From a virus: a DNA stretch of 55,800 nucleotides. The notes beneath the pieces were generated by a model, which ran no database searches, was not told the DNA's origin, and saw only the letters and a list, made by a program, of their open reading frames with translations. A program made the translations under genes and the position numbers. Below, piece by piece: positions 31,893-39,788 of the stretch; positions within the stretch are counted from its first letter, which is position 1; every line of letters starts with the position of its first letter. Location of the stretch: positions 1 through 55,800 of IMG/VR virus record IMGVR_UViG_3300030618_000020; one strand, given 5' to 3'.

Positions 31893-32279
31893 TCACTTCG
31901 CCGTGTTCACAAAAGATTTGTTCCACTTACCAAACTGCAGATAGGCGTAAAAATTCACACAAAAGTAATCACTCTGGCTATCGCTGTGATCGTAGTTATC
32001 AGTATTGATGGCAGCGATAGCAGCCTTGACAATTTCCAGAGTCTTACCGGAGAAGACGTTTCCGGGATAGTAGGTATTCAGCTGATAGCTATTCAGATTC
32101 GCAACAGAAGTCGGATGCGTTCCAAACTCAACCATATCACCAGCCGGAATCGGAGCAGACTTGACGGTCATGGTGATCGAACTCTGATCACAGCGAAGAG
32201 AGTACTTCCAGTCCTTCGGCATGACCAGCTTGAGAGCAGCTGCGATCTTTGCCTTCTTCTCTTGATTCATGTAATCCAT
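31893..32279 (-). CDS. LPD29-like small phage protein, 128 aa
   Basis: AALKLVMPKDWKYSLRCDQSSITMTVKSAPI resembles a strand-rich phage domain (ability to form K-F/Y-S-x-R...S-I-x-V) seen in large polyvalent-protein-associated domains. C-terminus YFCVNFYAYLQFGKWN. The match is from memory and tentative. It has its own strong promoter. Confidence 0.6.
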   Translation of the reverse strand: MDYMNQEKKAKIAAALKLVMPKDWKYSLRCDQSSITMTVKSAPIPAGDMVEFGTHPTSVANLNSYQLNTYYPGNVFSGKTLEIVKAAIAAINTDNYDHSDSQSDYFCVNFYAYLQFGKWNKSFVNTAK

Positions 32280-32316
32280 TTCGTTTTCTCCGTTCGATTC
32301 CTGATTTGATAGAAGA

Positions 32317-32346
32317 ATTATATACCAGAAACAGACTTGGTGTCAA
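32317..32346 (-). promoter_or_regulatory. Sigma70 promoter
   Basis: TTGACA (32341-32346), 18-bp spacer, TATAAT (32317-32322), overlapping the 3' end of 32318-32500. Followed by CTATCAAATC and CGGAGAAAACGAA. Confidence 0.75.
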
Positions 32347-32500
32347 CAACAAAAATCTTAACGATTTCAACAGCCTTATTAAGATATTTCTGTTTGGTTC
32401 GGTATGATAGAGAATCCCATTTTCGATTTTTTGGTGCAAGAAATTTTGCAAGAGTCATGACAATTGCAGCATGATAAAATTCGATATCGGCGTTGTTCAT
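32318..32500 (-). CDS. Hypothetical protein, 60 aa
   Basis: Starts MNNADIEFYHAAIVMTLAKF, helical. Unknown. Preceded by a consensus promoter. Confidence 0.6.
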   Translation of the reverse strand: MNNADIEFYHAAIVMTLAKFLAPKNRKWDSLSYRTKQKYLNKAVEIVKIFVVDTKSVSGI

Positions 32501-32536
32501 GTCTTTTCTCCGTTGATTTCTCGACTTGATGAGAGG

Positions 32537-32565
32537 ATTATAGAGGAAATTTTGATTTCTGTCAA
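32537..32565 (-). promoter_or_regulatory. Consensus sigma70 promoter
   Basis: TTGACA (32560-32565), 17-bp spacer, TATAAT (32537-32542), followed by CTCTCATCAAGTCGAGAAA, identical over 18 bases to the leader at the 25829 promoter. Confidence 0.85.
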
Positions 32566-32593
32566 ACTTTAAAATCTGAATGAAATCAATAGA

Positions 32594-32941
32594 TTACAAA
32601 ATCTCCACAATCTTTCCAACCAGAGCACCATTACCGACAGTTCCATTGCCATCACTGAAAAGTGTAGGAGCGCCATTCAGCCAGTGAAAGACTTCCTTGC
32701 CAACAGAAAGCTTCTTGTCCTCGCTGGAAATGTGTGCAGCAAAGACGGGACGAACTTCACCATCCCACATATGCTGAACCAGACCCATACGGCGAGCCTT
32801 GTAGGCAGTCCGTTCATAAGCATGTCCAAAGAGGAACTGAAATGCACCACAATAAACAGTTCCACGAGTACCGTCCTTAAATTCAACCACAACTTGCTTG
32901 ACAAGACGCGGCGACTTCAGGCCATACATGTAAGTAGACAT
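32594..32941 (-). CDS. Hypothetical early protein, 115 aa
   Basis: Not recognised. VVVEFKDGTRGTVYCGAF suggests a beta-rich start. Has its own promoter and CGGAGAACACGAA ribosome site. Confidence 0.65.
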   Translation of the reverse strand: MSTYMYGLKSPRLVKQVVVEFKDGTRGTVYCGAFQFLFGHAYERTAYKARRMGLVQHMWDGEVRPVFAAHISSEDKKLSVGKEVFHWLNGAPTLFSDGNGTVGNGALVGKIVEIL

Positions 32942-32977
32942 TTCGTGTTCTCCGTTTGGTTTAGATACTGTGAAACT

Positions 32978-33005
32978 AGTATAAACAAAATTTAGAATTC
33001 AACAA
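32978..33005 (-). promoter_or_regulatory. Sigma70-type promoter
   Basis: TTGTTG (33000-33005), 16-bp spacer, TATACT (32978-32983). Confidence 0.5.
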
Positions 33006-33015
33006 CTACCGTTCG

Positions 33016-33279
33016 TCAGTTGTGACAAACACTCAATCTCTCAACATTTCCAGATGGATCAACAGGACGATAATCACACTGTTCACCATCATACCATTCG
33101 TTGACTTCATTCCGTGCATAATCGACTACAAATCGAACCTGTCTTCCAGTCCAATGGCTGGTGACATTGATTTGTTTAGGAAATTTTTTATTGGTCTTTG
33201 AACTATGACACCAAAGAAATCCGTCTTTTTCATACCAAGACATGTCTGTCAACATGAGATTAACAATTTCGTCTAACAT
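33016..33279 (-). CDS. TG-x-x-V-R-F paralog family member, 87 aa
   Basis: Contains TSHWTGRQVRFVVDY, matching the block in the cluster at 853-2582. The open frame extends to 33345, but the promoter at 33304-33332 lies inside the extension, so ATG 33279 (GGAGACCAAAG upstream) is used. Shows that the family is dispersed and under an early promoter. Confidence 0.65.
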   Translation of the reverse strand: MLDEIVNLMLTDMSWYEKDGFLWCHSSKTNKKFPKQINVTSHWTGRQVRFVVDYARNEVNEWYDGEQCDYRPVDPSGNVERLSVCHN

Positions 33280-33303
33280 CTTTGGTCTCCAAAATATAGG
33301 GAG

Positions 33304-33332
33304 ATTATACGACGAATTTTTAAATTTTGCAA
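33304..33332 (-). promoter_or_regulatory. Sigma70 promoter
   Basis: TTGCAA (33327-33332), 17-bp spacer, TATAAT (33304-33309). Confidence 0.7.
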
Positions 33333-33351
33333 CTTTAAAAGTCATTCTAAA

Positions 33352-33618
33352 TTATAGTGTCAAATGTAGGTAGACCCATTCACTTGGAGGATCAACTTTG
33401 ACTCTCTGTAGACGACCAGTATTCAAATACCAGCTACCATCGGCAGTAAGTTCAAGGAAGGCATAGTCAAAATATGATCCAACATGACAGCCACTTTCAT
33501 AACGAGCAAGAACCAACTTTTCTTTTTCTGGAAGACGCTCTTTGGTTCGAATCCAACTAGTTTCTGGAACGTGATCTTTGAATTGATTTTTAAACCATTC
33601 AGTCAAATCTACTTTCAT
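33352..33618 (-). CDS. DUF551-like phage protein, 88 aa
   Basis: WIRTKERLPEKEKLVLARYE ... WYLNTGR ... PPSEWVYLHL follows the pattern of DUF551 (W-x-x-V-x-E-R-L-P ... V-T-H-W-x-P-L-P). ATG 33618 overlaps the upstream stop (TGATG). Unknown function. Confidence 0.65.
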   Translation of the reverse strand: MKVDLTEWFKNQFKDHVPETSWIRTKERLPEKEKLVLARYESGCHVGSYFDYAFLELTADGSWYLNTGRLQRVKVDPPSEWVYLHLTL

Positions 33619-33830
33619 CACTCTCTCCAAGTCAGATATGAAATCTTATCTGACTCTTTTGGTGTTTCTCGGTTAGTGGGACCGATGTGTCTGAATAGAA
33701 ATTCGAGAAGCTTTTTAAACATGCGTTTTACTCTTGACCAACGACTTGTAGGAATGTATGGAGCGTAAAAGAATCCAGAGTCATGAACTTCTTTTACTTT
33801 CAATTTGGTGTAAATTTCTTCAGATTCCAC
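33618..33830 (-). CDS. Hypothetical protein, 70 aa
   Basis: Basic (RWSRVKRMFKKLLEFLFRH, possibly amphipathic). Unknown. Confidence 0.6.
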   Translation of the reverse strand: MESEEIYTKLKVKEVHDSGFFYAPYIPTSRWSRVKRMFKKLLEFLFRHIGPTNRETPKESDKISYLTWRE

Positions 33831-34200
33831 CTTTCAACCTCTGCATCCACTCGGCTGCATCTACAAATTCAATCCGCTTTCCACCATCATATAGATTTAA
33901 AAGTGTAGCATAAAATCCCTGAAGCTTGACAGATTTTTCGAGTGCATTCATCAGTTCATCAATCCGCTCTTGAGCTAGTTGAAGTTGATCAGATAAATTT
34001 CTAACTTCTTCTGTTTCAAATAGATGAACTTCATGTTTTCCAATGGCAATGGCACGAAGTTGATCTACAAACCCACCTTCCAATTTAATAGTCTCAAGAC
34101 CGTACACACGTCCGATAGTATTCAGTGTAGAAATAAGTTCATTAAGACGTTCAATGGCGAAAAGTGCGTCTTGAGCAGTCATCGGTTTCACTTCATTCAT
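33820..34200 (-). CDS. Coiled-coil hypothetical protein, 126 aa
   Basis: Long helical segments (AQDALFAIERLNELISTL, LSDQLQLAQERIDELMNALEK). ATG 34200 with GGAATATTGAA is preferred. Unknown. Confidence 0.65.
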   Translation of the reverse strand: MNEVKPMTAQDALFAIERLNELISTLNTIGRVYGLETIKLEGGFVDQLRAIAIGKHEVHLFETEEVRNLSDQLQLAQERIDELMNALEKSVKLQGFYATLLNLYDGGKRIEFVDAAEWMQRLKGGI

Positions 34201-34201
34201 T

Positions 34202-34402
34202 TCAATATTCCAAATCAACTAAAAATTCATGTCCACATTCTGGACAGACGACTTCCATTCCTGTGGTCTTGGGTGTTCCGTGTTCGGCTATCTTTAAAGT
34301 ACTCCCATCAAAGAAATCTGGATAGTTCAATAGATTAACCCATTCTTTACATCCGGGACAGTCACAATTGAGTTCGACTGTCCATGTTGCTATGGTATTC
34401 AC
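34202..34402 (-). CDS. Zinc-ribbon protein, 66 aa
   Basis: Two cysteine pairs: CDCPGCKEW and VVCPECGHEF, spaced as a zinc ribbon. Unknown partner. Confidence 0.7.
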   Translation of the reverse strand: MNTIATWTVELNCDCPGCKEWVNLLNYPDFFDGSTLKIAEHGTPKTTGMEVVCPECGHEFLVDLEY

Positions 34403-34632
34403 ATTTCACCTTGATACACAACTTCTGGTGTCTTCTTTATGATATTTTCACGCCTAGAGCTAATATATAGTTCAACTCTACCTTTACAATAAAAAAATAC
34501 CTCGTTCATTATCTTCATACTTGGAAGCATATAAATTTGATGTTCGTGATTCATTATGATTATAAATGCTAAGGTAATCCCAACCAGAAAATATCCACCA
34601 CCCACTTTTAATTTGTGGGTATAATTTTCCAT
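34399..34632 (-). CDS. Small membrane protein, 77 aa
   Basis: One transmembrane helix (GYFLVGITLAFIIIM) after a short N-terminus. Stop and start overlap its neighbour by 4 bp. Confidence 0.55.
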   Translation of the reverse strand: MENYTHKLKVGGGYFLVGITLAFIIIMNHEHQIYMLPSMKIMNEVFFYCKGRVELYISSRRENIIKKTPEVVYQGEM

Positions 34633-34659
34633 CCTCTTTTAAAATACGCCATTGCATGA

Positions 34660-34881
34660 TTAGACAGCCTCTGGCTCGTATTCTTCTCTTGGTTCTCGAC
34701 GCTTCTCGTACTTGTCTTTCTTGACCTTCTGAGCAGGACGAGGAAGGATCGTTACATTCCCTTCATGGTCCATAATAACAGGAAGACCACCTGCTGCAAG
34801 ATTGAGACATTCTTGTGCAAAGGAATGGGAGTGGACCTTTAGAAGGGCTTTGGCACGCTGTTGAATATATAGTTTGTTCAT
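34660..34881 (-). CDS. Hypothetical protein, 73 aa, leaderless mRNA
   Basis: Starts MNKLYIQQRAKALLKVH; highly charged C-terminus (KKDKYEKRREPREEYEP). TATAAT ends exactly 6 bases before the ATG, so transcription should start at the A of the start codon and the mRNA would have no 5' leader. Confidence 0.65.
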   Translation of the reverse strand: MNKLYIQQRAKALLKVHSHSFAQECLNLAAGGLPVIMDHEGNVTILPRPAQKVKKDKYEKRREPREEYEPEAV

Positions 34882-34887
34882 TTTTAT

Positions 34888-34916
34888 ATTATATCACTAT
34901 CTGGTTCTGAATTCAA
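34888..34916 (-). promoter_or_regulatory. Sigma70 promoter giving a leaderless transcript
   Basis: TTGAAT (34911-34916), 17-bp spacer, TATAAT (34888-34893), six bases, then ATG at 34881. Confidence 0.7.
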
Positions 34917-34944
34917 TACTCCATCAATAATACACGAAAACCCT

Positions 34945-36162
34945 TTAGTTAATTTTATTGTTTTCATCCTTCTCCTTCTTCATCGCAAGATACTTCCCAT
35001 ATGCTTCACTCTTTGGCTGAGTTAAACCTAAACCTTTACACCACCAATCATTTCTTAATAGAACTTTACACATCCGACGCCATGATGGTGCCCATTGTTT
35101 ATCCTCTAAAACTTTTGGTGCCTCGTCTGGAATACCATCGACATAACCACGCCCTTTCCACCCTTTTATAAATCCCCTAAATCGTTCAATATAGTGCTCT
35201 TGAGTTTTCTTTGGCATCGAAGAAAGAAGAAGGTTGCAGAATGATTTCCATGTATGCCCATCTGGTTTATAAATTTTATTATAACCAGTAATATTTCCAT
35301 TTTCATTGATATAAAGAGCACCAGAATTTACTCCATTGACTCTGGCAATCAGCTTAAACCACGTCTGAGGTTCCAGTAGATGATAGAGCCATAATCCGCG
35401 TCTCTGATCATCACCATAAGGTTGACAAAGTCTTTGTTGAGATATTGGAACACCAGCTTTATGCATCAGGTCATAGATTGGATTATGAATCTTTTCTGGA
35501 AACTTTGCATGAAATCTCCAAATATCTTCTGTCTTCCAATCATAGATCGGGTACACATTGTAAAGTTCATCATCAATGTGTGTTGTGAATCTCTTATTTC
35601 CATGCATTCTCTTATCACTTAATGCAATGGTTCTGAATCGATTTAATGACTCATCGGCGCGAATGCCAACAAACCCACCACAAGATTTTCCATCTGCATA
35701 CCAAAGCCCCCACATGACCATAAATTCTTCAAATTCCAATCCATCTTGAAAAAATGGATAATAGTTGATATCAGAAATTCCAAGTTTAGGAAGGTCACGA
35801 ACCCAAATTTCCTTGTTTTCTGAATCCCAACACTTCCATCTTGGTGTATAGTTTGATACTGCATTTCGTAGAAGCATCGGAAGGCACACCCAATGAAGTT
35901 CAATATGGTCTTTGTATGTTTCTACCATTTCTTCTATATGTTTTATGGTAGCTGAATATTGTGCTTCCAAATCAATAATCAAAAGCGCAACTTTTCTACC
36001 GCGCCTGATAGCTTCTGCCATAACCAAGTGAGTCATGACAGAAGAATCTTTTCCGCCAGAAAACGATATATAAAGTTTTTCAAAATTATCAAATGCATAC
36101 TTAACTCTGCTAACAGCAGCTTCATATACATTAACATCTTGATTGTATTGTTTGATTCCCAT
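34945..36162 (-). CDS. ibrA: IbrA-like PAPS-reductase-family protein (DUF3440)
   Basis: 405 residues. YISFSGGKDSSVMTHL is the SGGKDS PP-loop of ATP-pyrophosphatases such as PAPS reductase. The long C-terminal half (SQQRLCQPYGDDQRRGLWLYHLLEP and GYNKIYKPDGHTWKSFCNLL) matches the DUF3440/IbrA group. IbrA and IbrB act together to turn on immunoglobulin-binding protein genes in E. coli; the chemistry is not known. A ParB-like IbrB partner lies two genes upstream. Confidence 0.85.
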   Translation of the reverse strand: MGIKQYNQDVNVYEAAVSRVKYAFDNFEKLYISFSGGKDSSVMTHLVMAEAIRRGRKVALLIIDLEAQYSATIKHIEEMVETYKDHIELHWVCLPMLLRNAVSNYTPRWKCWDSENKEIWVRDLPKLGISDINYYPFFQDGLEFEEFMVMWGLWYADGKSCGGFVGIRADESLNRFRTIALSDKRMHGNKRFTTHIDDELYNVYPIYDWKTEDIWRFHAKFPEKIHNPIYDLMHKAGVPISQQRLCQPYGDDQRRGLWLYHLLEPQTWFKLIARVNGVNSGALYINENGNITGYNKIYKPDGHTWKSFCNLLLSSMPKKTQEHYIERFRGFIKGWKGRGYVDGIPDEAPKVLEDKQWAPSWRRMCKVLLRNDWWCKGLGLTQPKSEAYGKYLAMKKEKDENNKIN

Positions 36163-36163
36163 A

Positions 36164-36589
36164 TCAATATAAATTTGCCTGAGTTTTTGACTTCGAATCT
36201 TCTAGTGATTTTGGTTCTTCACCGCGTCGTGTTAGCCATATATTAAGATACTTCAATGCCGTTTTATTTGCTTGTTCTTGTTCAGTTTCTGTAAGTAAAT
36301 TGAATCCACCTCTGTAATCTGATGGTATCCCCTTAGCATAGCATAAAGAAGCCTGTCCTAGCCATGCTATTCGATTCATGTTTTCATTGGACAAGTAATG
36401 TTCGCATGAATTTTTCCAAGTATCAATGACACCTTGGAGTGCTGCCTCAAATTCTTCTGTATTGGTTAAAAGATTTTTATAGATTGATTCACAATCTTCA
36501 TCTGTCAATGACTTATCTTTTGGTCTGGATTCGTAAAATCCTGCTGGATAACATTCCCACTTTTCCCATGTATGAAATATTCGTTTCAT
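36164..36589 (-). CDS. Hypothetical protein of the ibrA/ibrB locus, 141 aa
   Basis: MKRIFHTWEKWECYPAGFYES... with helical remainder. It is encoded between the IbrB-like and IbrA-like genes in tight spacing, so it probably belongs to the same system. I recall similar proteins next to phage ibrAB pairs, but no function. Confidence 0.7.
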   Translation of the reverse strand: MKRIFHTWEKWECYPAGFYESRPKDKSLTDEDCESIYKNLLTNTEEFEAALQGVIDTWKNSCEHYLSNENMNRIAWLGQASLCYAKGIPSDYRGGFNLLTETEQEQANKTALKYLNIWLTRRGEEPKSLEDSKSKTQANLY

Positions 36590-36591
36590 TA

Positions 36592-37254
36592 TCAATCACT
36601 CAATGGCGTAAAGTTTTCTTCCATGTTTTCAATATCCCATGACTGAGAAAAATCTTGGTCTTGGAATAGTTCAGAAAGTCCAGTGATCTGACAGAGTCTA
36701 AGAACTTCTTCAGCATCCATCCCAAGATTTTTGCAAATTTTCTCATCAGACCAATTTCTACGCTTCAATTCAATCACAATATCAGACATAGCTTCAACTT
36801 GATGCTTTCCTCTTGCTCGATTATGGCGAATAGTTGATGCCATTCTATTGGTAAGATCAGCCTGACTTTGTTTGATTTTGACAATCGGTACATGTCCATG
36901 AACCCTAGAACGAACATCCTCGCATTCTTTGTTCACTCTGGTTCTATGAAATCCATCCACAACTTCATATTTGTCATTTTCTGGATTTGTTACGACAGGC
37001 TGGGTATAACCATCAGCCATGATTGAAACTCTCAAGAGTTCCATTTCTGGTGGTGCTACGGAATTAGGATTATAATCATTCGCATGCACCAAATCAGAAT
37101 GAACCCAAAGAACACAATCAATTGGTTCATTTTTTAATGGACTGTACTGGTGAACAAGCAATCTCAAATCATTTATTGCGTTAATCCGTTCCCCTACAGA
37201 TTTATTTTCAATAGAAACAAGATATTCTTCCACAACATTATGTATATTATTCAT
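36592..37254 (-). CDS. ibrB: IbrB-like ParB-domain protein
   Basis: 220 residues. VDGFHRTRVNKECE and RHNRARGKHQVEAM are the ParB/Srx-type catalytic/NTP-binding blocks (G-x-H/R-R and R-x-N-R-A-R-G). An HTH-like segment follows (WSDEKICKNLGMDAEEVLRL). This fits IbrB, which works with IbrA. Possible role: transcription control or nucleotide-dependent modification. Confidence 0.8.
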   Translation of the reverse strand: MNNIHNVVEEYLVSIENKSVGERINAINDLRLLVHQYSPLKNEPIDCVLWVHSDLVHANDYNPNSVAPPEMELLRVSIMADGYTQPVVTNPENDKYEVVDGFHRTRVNKECEDVRSRVHGHVPIVKIKQSQADLTNRMASTIRHNRARGKHQVEAMSDIVIELKRRNWSDEKICKNLGMDAEEVLRLCQITGLSELFQDQDFSQSWDIENMEENFTPLSD

Positions 37255-37286
37255 AGTCCATATCTTAAAGCATGAAACTCAGAAAA

Positions 37287-37622
37287 TCAAGCTTTAAATC
37301 CTTGAAATGATGTCTTCCCAATCAATGATTTGTGCCATGCCTGACGAGCATGATGTTGGTCGGCTAGACGTTTGTTGCCAACTTCATCGTGCATATGAGA
37401 TTTTGTATGATACATTCTCATGTGATAATGGTGCTTTGCCAATTCTTCATGTTGAAGATCATGGTGTGTCTGTTTTTCATGTGGCATTGTAGTTTCATCA
37501 TGAAGCATTCTATAAGATCGAGCATTTTTAAAATGATCCAAGGCTTTTTCCAGATGCTTCATATGTTCTGGAAGTGGATCATAGGCTTCATTTTCATTTA
37601 AAAATTGACGTAAAGTTTTCAT
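37287..37622 (-). CDS. His-rich protein with T4-like capsid-targeting N-terminus, 111 aa
   Basis: Begins MKTLRQFLNE-NEAYD, close to the T4 internal-protein capsid-targeting sequence MKTYQEFIAE. T4 gp21 cleaves after the glutamate in (L/I)-x-E; here that is L-N-E. The rest is helical and rich in His and Lys, like small DNA-associated internal head proteins. Inferred: packaged into the capsid and delivered with the DNA. Confidence 0.65.
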   Translation of the reverse strand: MKTLRQFLNENEAYDPLPEHMKHLEKALDHFKNARSYRMLHDETTMPHEKQTHHDLQHEELAKHHYHMRMYHTKSHMHDEVGNKRLADQHHARQAWHKSLIGKTSFQGFKA

Positions 37623-38911
37623 CTTGATCCAGTTCCATGTTGAGCAACAAAGTCATGTAGCTTGATAGGTTTGTGAACACCTACAGAAGGCGCTATAGAA
37701 GCAGCTGTGTGGTTCATAGCCGCTGGATGTGGCTCACTCTTAGGTGAGGCACCTTTACGAGCAATAGCGACGTGTCCACCAGCTTCTGGACGAACTGCAA
37801 AGTTTCCTGCACGCTCTAGATTTGGTCCACCACCCTTCAATCGAAGACCAGCAATGACGCCCTCATGATGAGGAACTTCATTATAAGCCTTATCTAGATG
37901 TCTGTGATCATGTGGATCACCGTCAATGACTCTATATTTCTTTCCAGTCTCTTCATCATGAACATGACTTGGGAGTGCTGAATCGGCTGCGCCTCTTCGT
38001 CCCTGTTTGACAGCAAAGACCATGGATGCAACACCACCTTTATCCAGATGCTGTCTAACCTGATGCCAGTTGGACGTAGGGTGGTTTAATCCAGTAGAAG
38101 AAACAGTCAGATGATAATTTGAAGGGAGACTTTTGTTTTTGGTTCGACCAGACAATTTTGTATAATCATAGAACTGAACGTCATGGTGCTTCTTGAAAAG
38201 TTCTGGTGCAAGATGTTCATGTGGAATATCAGAAGCAACATTCAATCTGACAGCAAGTTTCTTTCCTTCCTTGTGAGCCGCAGTTTTTGCACCAGTGATT
38301 TCCTTATCTAGTCCAGCATAGAAGTGGGCAGGATGATTCATGGCAAAATGAGTTTTTGCAATACGAGCATTTCTGGTTCCAGACATGACAGCACGACCAG
38401 CCGATTTTCCGAGACAAGAAGCTTTACATTCTGGTGTTGCAGCAGGACAAGTATCAATTCCAGACATGGTAGATGGTGCTAGAGAAACACCGAGTGTCTT
38501 ATAGATTGGAATTTTCTTGGCATATTTTCCAAATTTTGGATTGGACTTTTCATTACCCATAAACTTACCAGACTTAGCGAGTTTAGGATTGGATGCTTCT
38601 GGACCTGTGATTTTGGCACGCATCTTTCCAGCTTCTTTCTGCATGTGTCCCTGAAGTTCTGTAGAGGATGAAAAATACTTCTGGGCACCAGCACGCATTT
38701 CCCTCCAGTTTGGATTGGTATGAGCTTCAGTCTGTGCAACGTCTTCATTCATCATAGCGAATCTATCACCAAAATTCATTTCTTCAAATATAACTTCATC
38801 GTCCTCAAGGATCAAATCTTCTTCTGAAATATGTGAGAAATCTTCCAGAAGAAAATAGGTCTCTTCTAGAGGTTCGTGCTGTTCATTGAGAAATTGTCCG
38901 ATTGTCTTCAT
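37619..38911 (-). CDS. Large protein with capsid-targeting N-terminus and GP88-like cysteine block, 430 aa
   Basis: N-terminus MKTIGQFLNE-QHEPLE fits the capsid-targeting sequence with cleavage site L-N-E. The central region CPAATPECKASCLGKSAGR... followed by LAVRLNVASDIPHEH and VQFYDYTK resembles phage proteins of the gene-product-88 group, with a cluster of four cysteines that may bind metal. C-terminal half His/Gly rich. Putative enzyme delivered with DNA; the reaction is unknown. Confidence 0.6.
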   Translation of the reverse strand: MKTIGQFLNEQHEPLEETYFLLEDFSHISEEDLILEDDEVIFEEMNFGDRFAMMNEDVAQTEAHTNPNWREMRAGAQKYFSSSTELQGHMQKEAGKMRAKITGPEASNPKLAKSGKFMGNEKSNPKFGKYAKKIPIYKTLGVSLAPSTMSGIDTCPAATPECKASCLGKSAGRAVMSGTRNARIAKTHFAMNHPAHFYAGLDKEITGAKTAAHKEGKKLAVRLNVASDIPHEHLAPELFKKHHDVQFYDYTKLSGRTKNKSLPSNYHLTVSSTGLNHPTSNWHQVRQHLDKGGVASMVFAVKQGRRGAADSALPSHVHDEETGKKYRVIDGDPHDHRHLDKAYNEVPHHEGVIAGLRLKGGGPNLERAGNFAVRPEAGGHVAIARKGASPKSEPHPAAMNHTAASIAPSVGVHKPIKLHDFVAQHGTGSR

Positions 38912-39244
38912 TTAAAATTGTCCAGTATGTATAGCAGTAGAGTGTCCCAACGCAGAATCCAGATACTTTCGACTGATGGTTCTGGATTCCAAACCTTGAT
39001 GGAGTGGTGAATGCTTCATATGTAGATACATATGAGCATAATGTTCTCGCATATTTCGGTGATATGCTTCTGGATTTCCAGCATTCTTGGCTTGGGCTGC
39101 AGCAGAATGAAATTTCACAGCATGATAGAGATGATCAATTGCAGTATCATTGTCAATCTTTGGTGATGATCTATCACGAGGATGAAGCTGAGCTAACTCA
39201 ACATCCTCTGTGATAGATTGGAGAAATTGGGAAAGTGTTTTCAT
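38912..39244 (-). CDS. His-rich protein with capsid-targeting N-terminus, 110 aa
   Basis: MKTLSQFLQSITE-DVE gives the targeting sequence and an I-T-E cleavage site. AIDHLYHAVKFHSAAAQAKN...MREHYAHMYLHMKHS aligns by eye with the 39250-39756 protein (AIRRLYQAVDSHRAAVKAKS...MRDFHTNMYHHLDNN), so the two are paralogs. Confidence 0.65.
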   Translation of the reverse strand: MKTLSQFLQSITEDVELAQLHPRDRSSPKIDNDTAIDHLYHAVKFHSAAAQAKNAGNPEAYHRNMREHYAHMYLHMKHSPLHQGLESRTISRKYLDSALGHSTAIHTGQF

Positions 39245-39249
39245 GTTTA

Positions 39250-39756
39250 TTATGCTGTCCCAATTTTATCTGAATGATCGACTGCAGCATCCAAATGAGC
39301 CATCTTTTCTTCATAGTTACGACGCCCACTCAAAACTTCATTATTATCCAAATGGTGGTACATATTAGTATGAAAATCTCTCATACCACGATGATAATTT
39401 TTAGTGTCATTTTCCGATTTTGCTTTCACTGCTGCTCTATGAGAGTCAACGGCTTGATATAAACGGCGTATAGCATGATCGTGGATGAGTTCTCTATTTT
39501 TATCATGAGACTCACTTTCACCCAATCTTCCAAACTGGTTTCGAGCAGAATCAACATCTCTTTCCAGACGCTTTTCGTAGTCATTCACTTCATTACTTTT
39601 GACACCCGGAAGACGACCAACACCATTGAATTTATTATAGCGAGTGAATCTCCCTTTAGAAGGCTTATTTCTGAACGGAGAAGCACCTTCTGCAGCTGGT
39701 GATAGTGTTCCGTTATCCTCTGAGATTGTCTGTACAAATTGCTCTAAAGTCTTCAT
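39250..39756 (-). CDS. His-rich protein with capsid-targeting N-terminus, 168 aa
   Basis: Start at ATG 39756, MKTLEQFVQTISE-DNG, with an I-S-E site. The C-terminal half is paralogous to 38912-39244. A longer frame begins 12 codons earlier but loses the targeting sequence position. Confidence 0.65.
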   Translation of the reverse strand: MKTLEQFVQTISEDNGTLSPAAEGASPFRNKPSKGRFTRYNKFNGVGRLPGVKSNEVNDYEKRLERDVDSARNQFGRLGESESHDKNRELIHDHAIRRLYQAVDSHRAAVKAKSENDTKNYHRGMRDFHTNMYHHLDNNEVLSGRRNYEEKMAHLDAAVDHSDKIGTA

Positions 39757-39788
39757 TTTGTTGTGGTCCTGTATTGATTTTGTATTTA

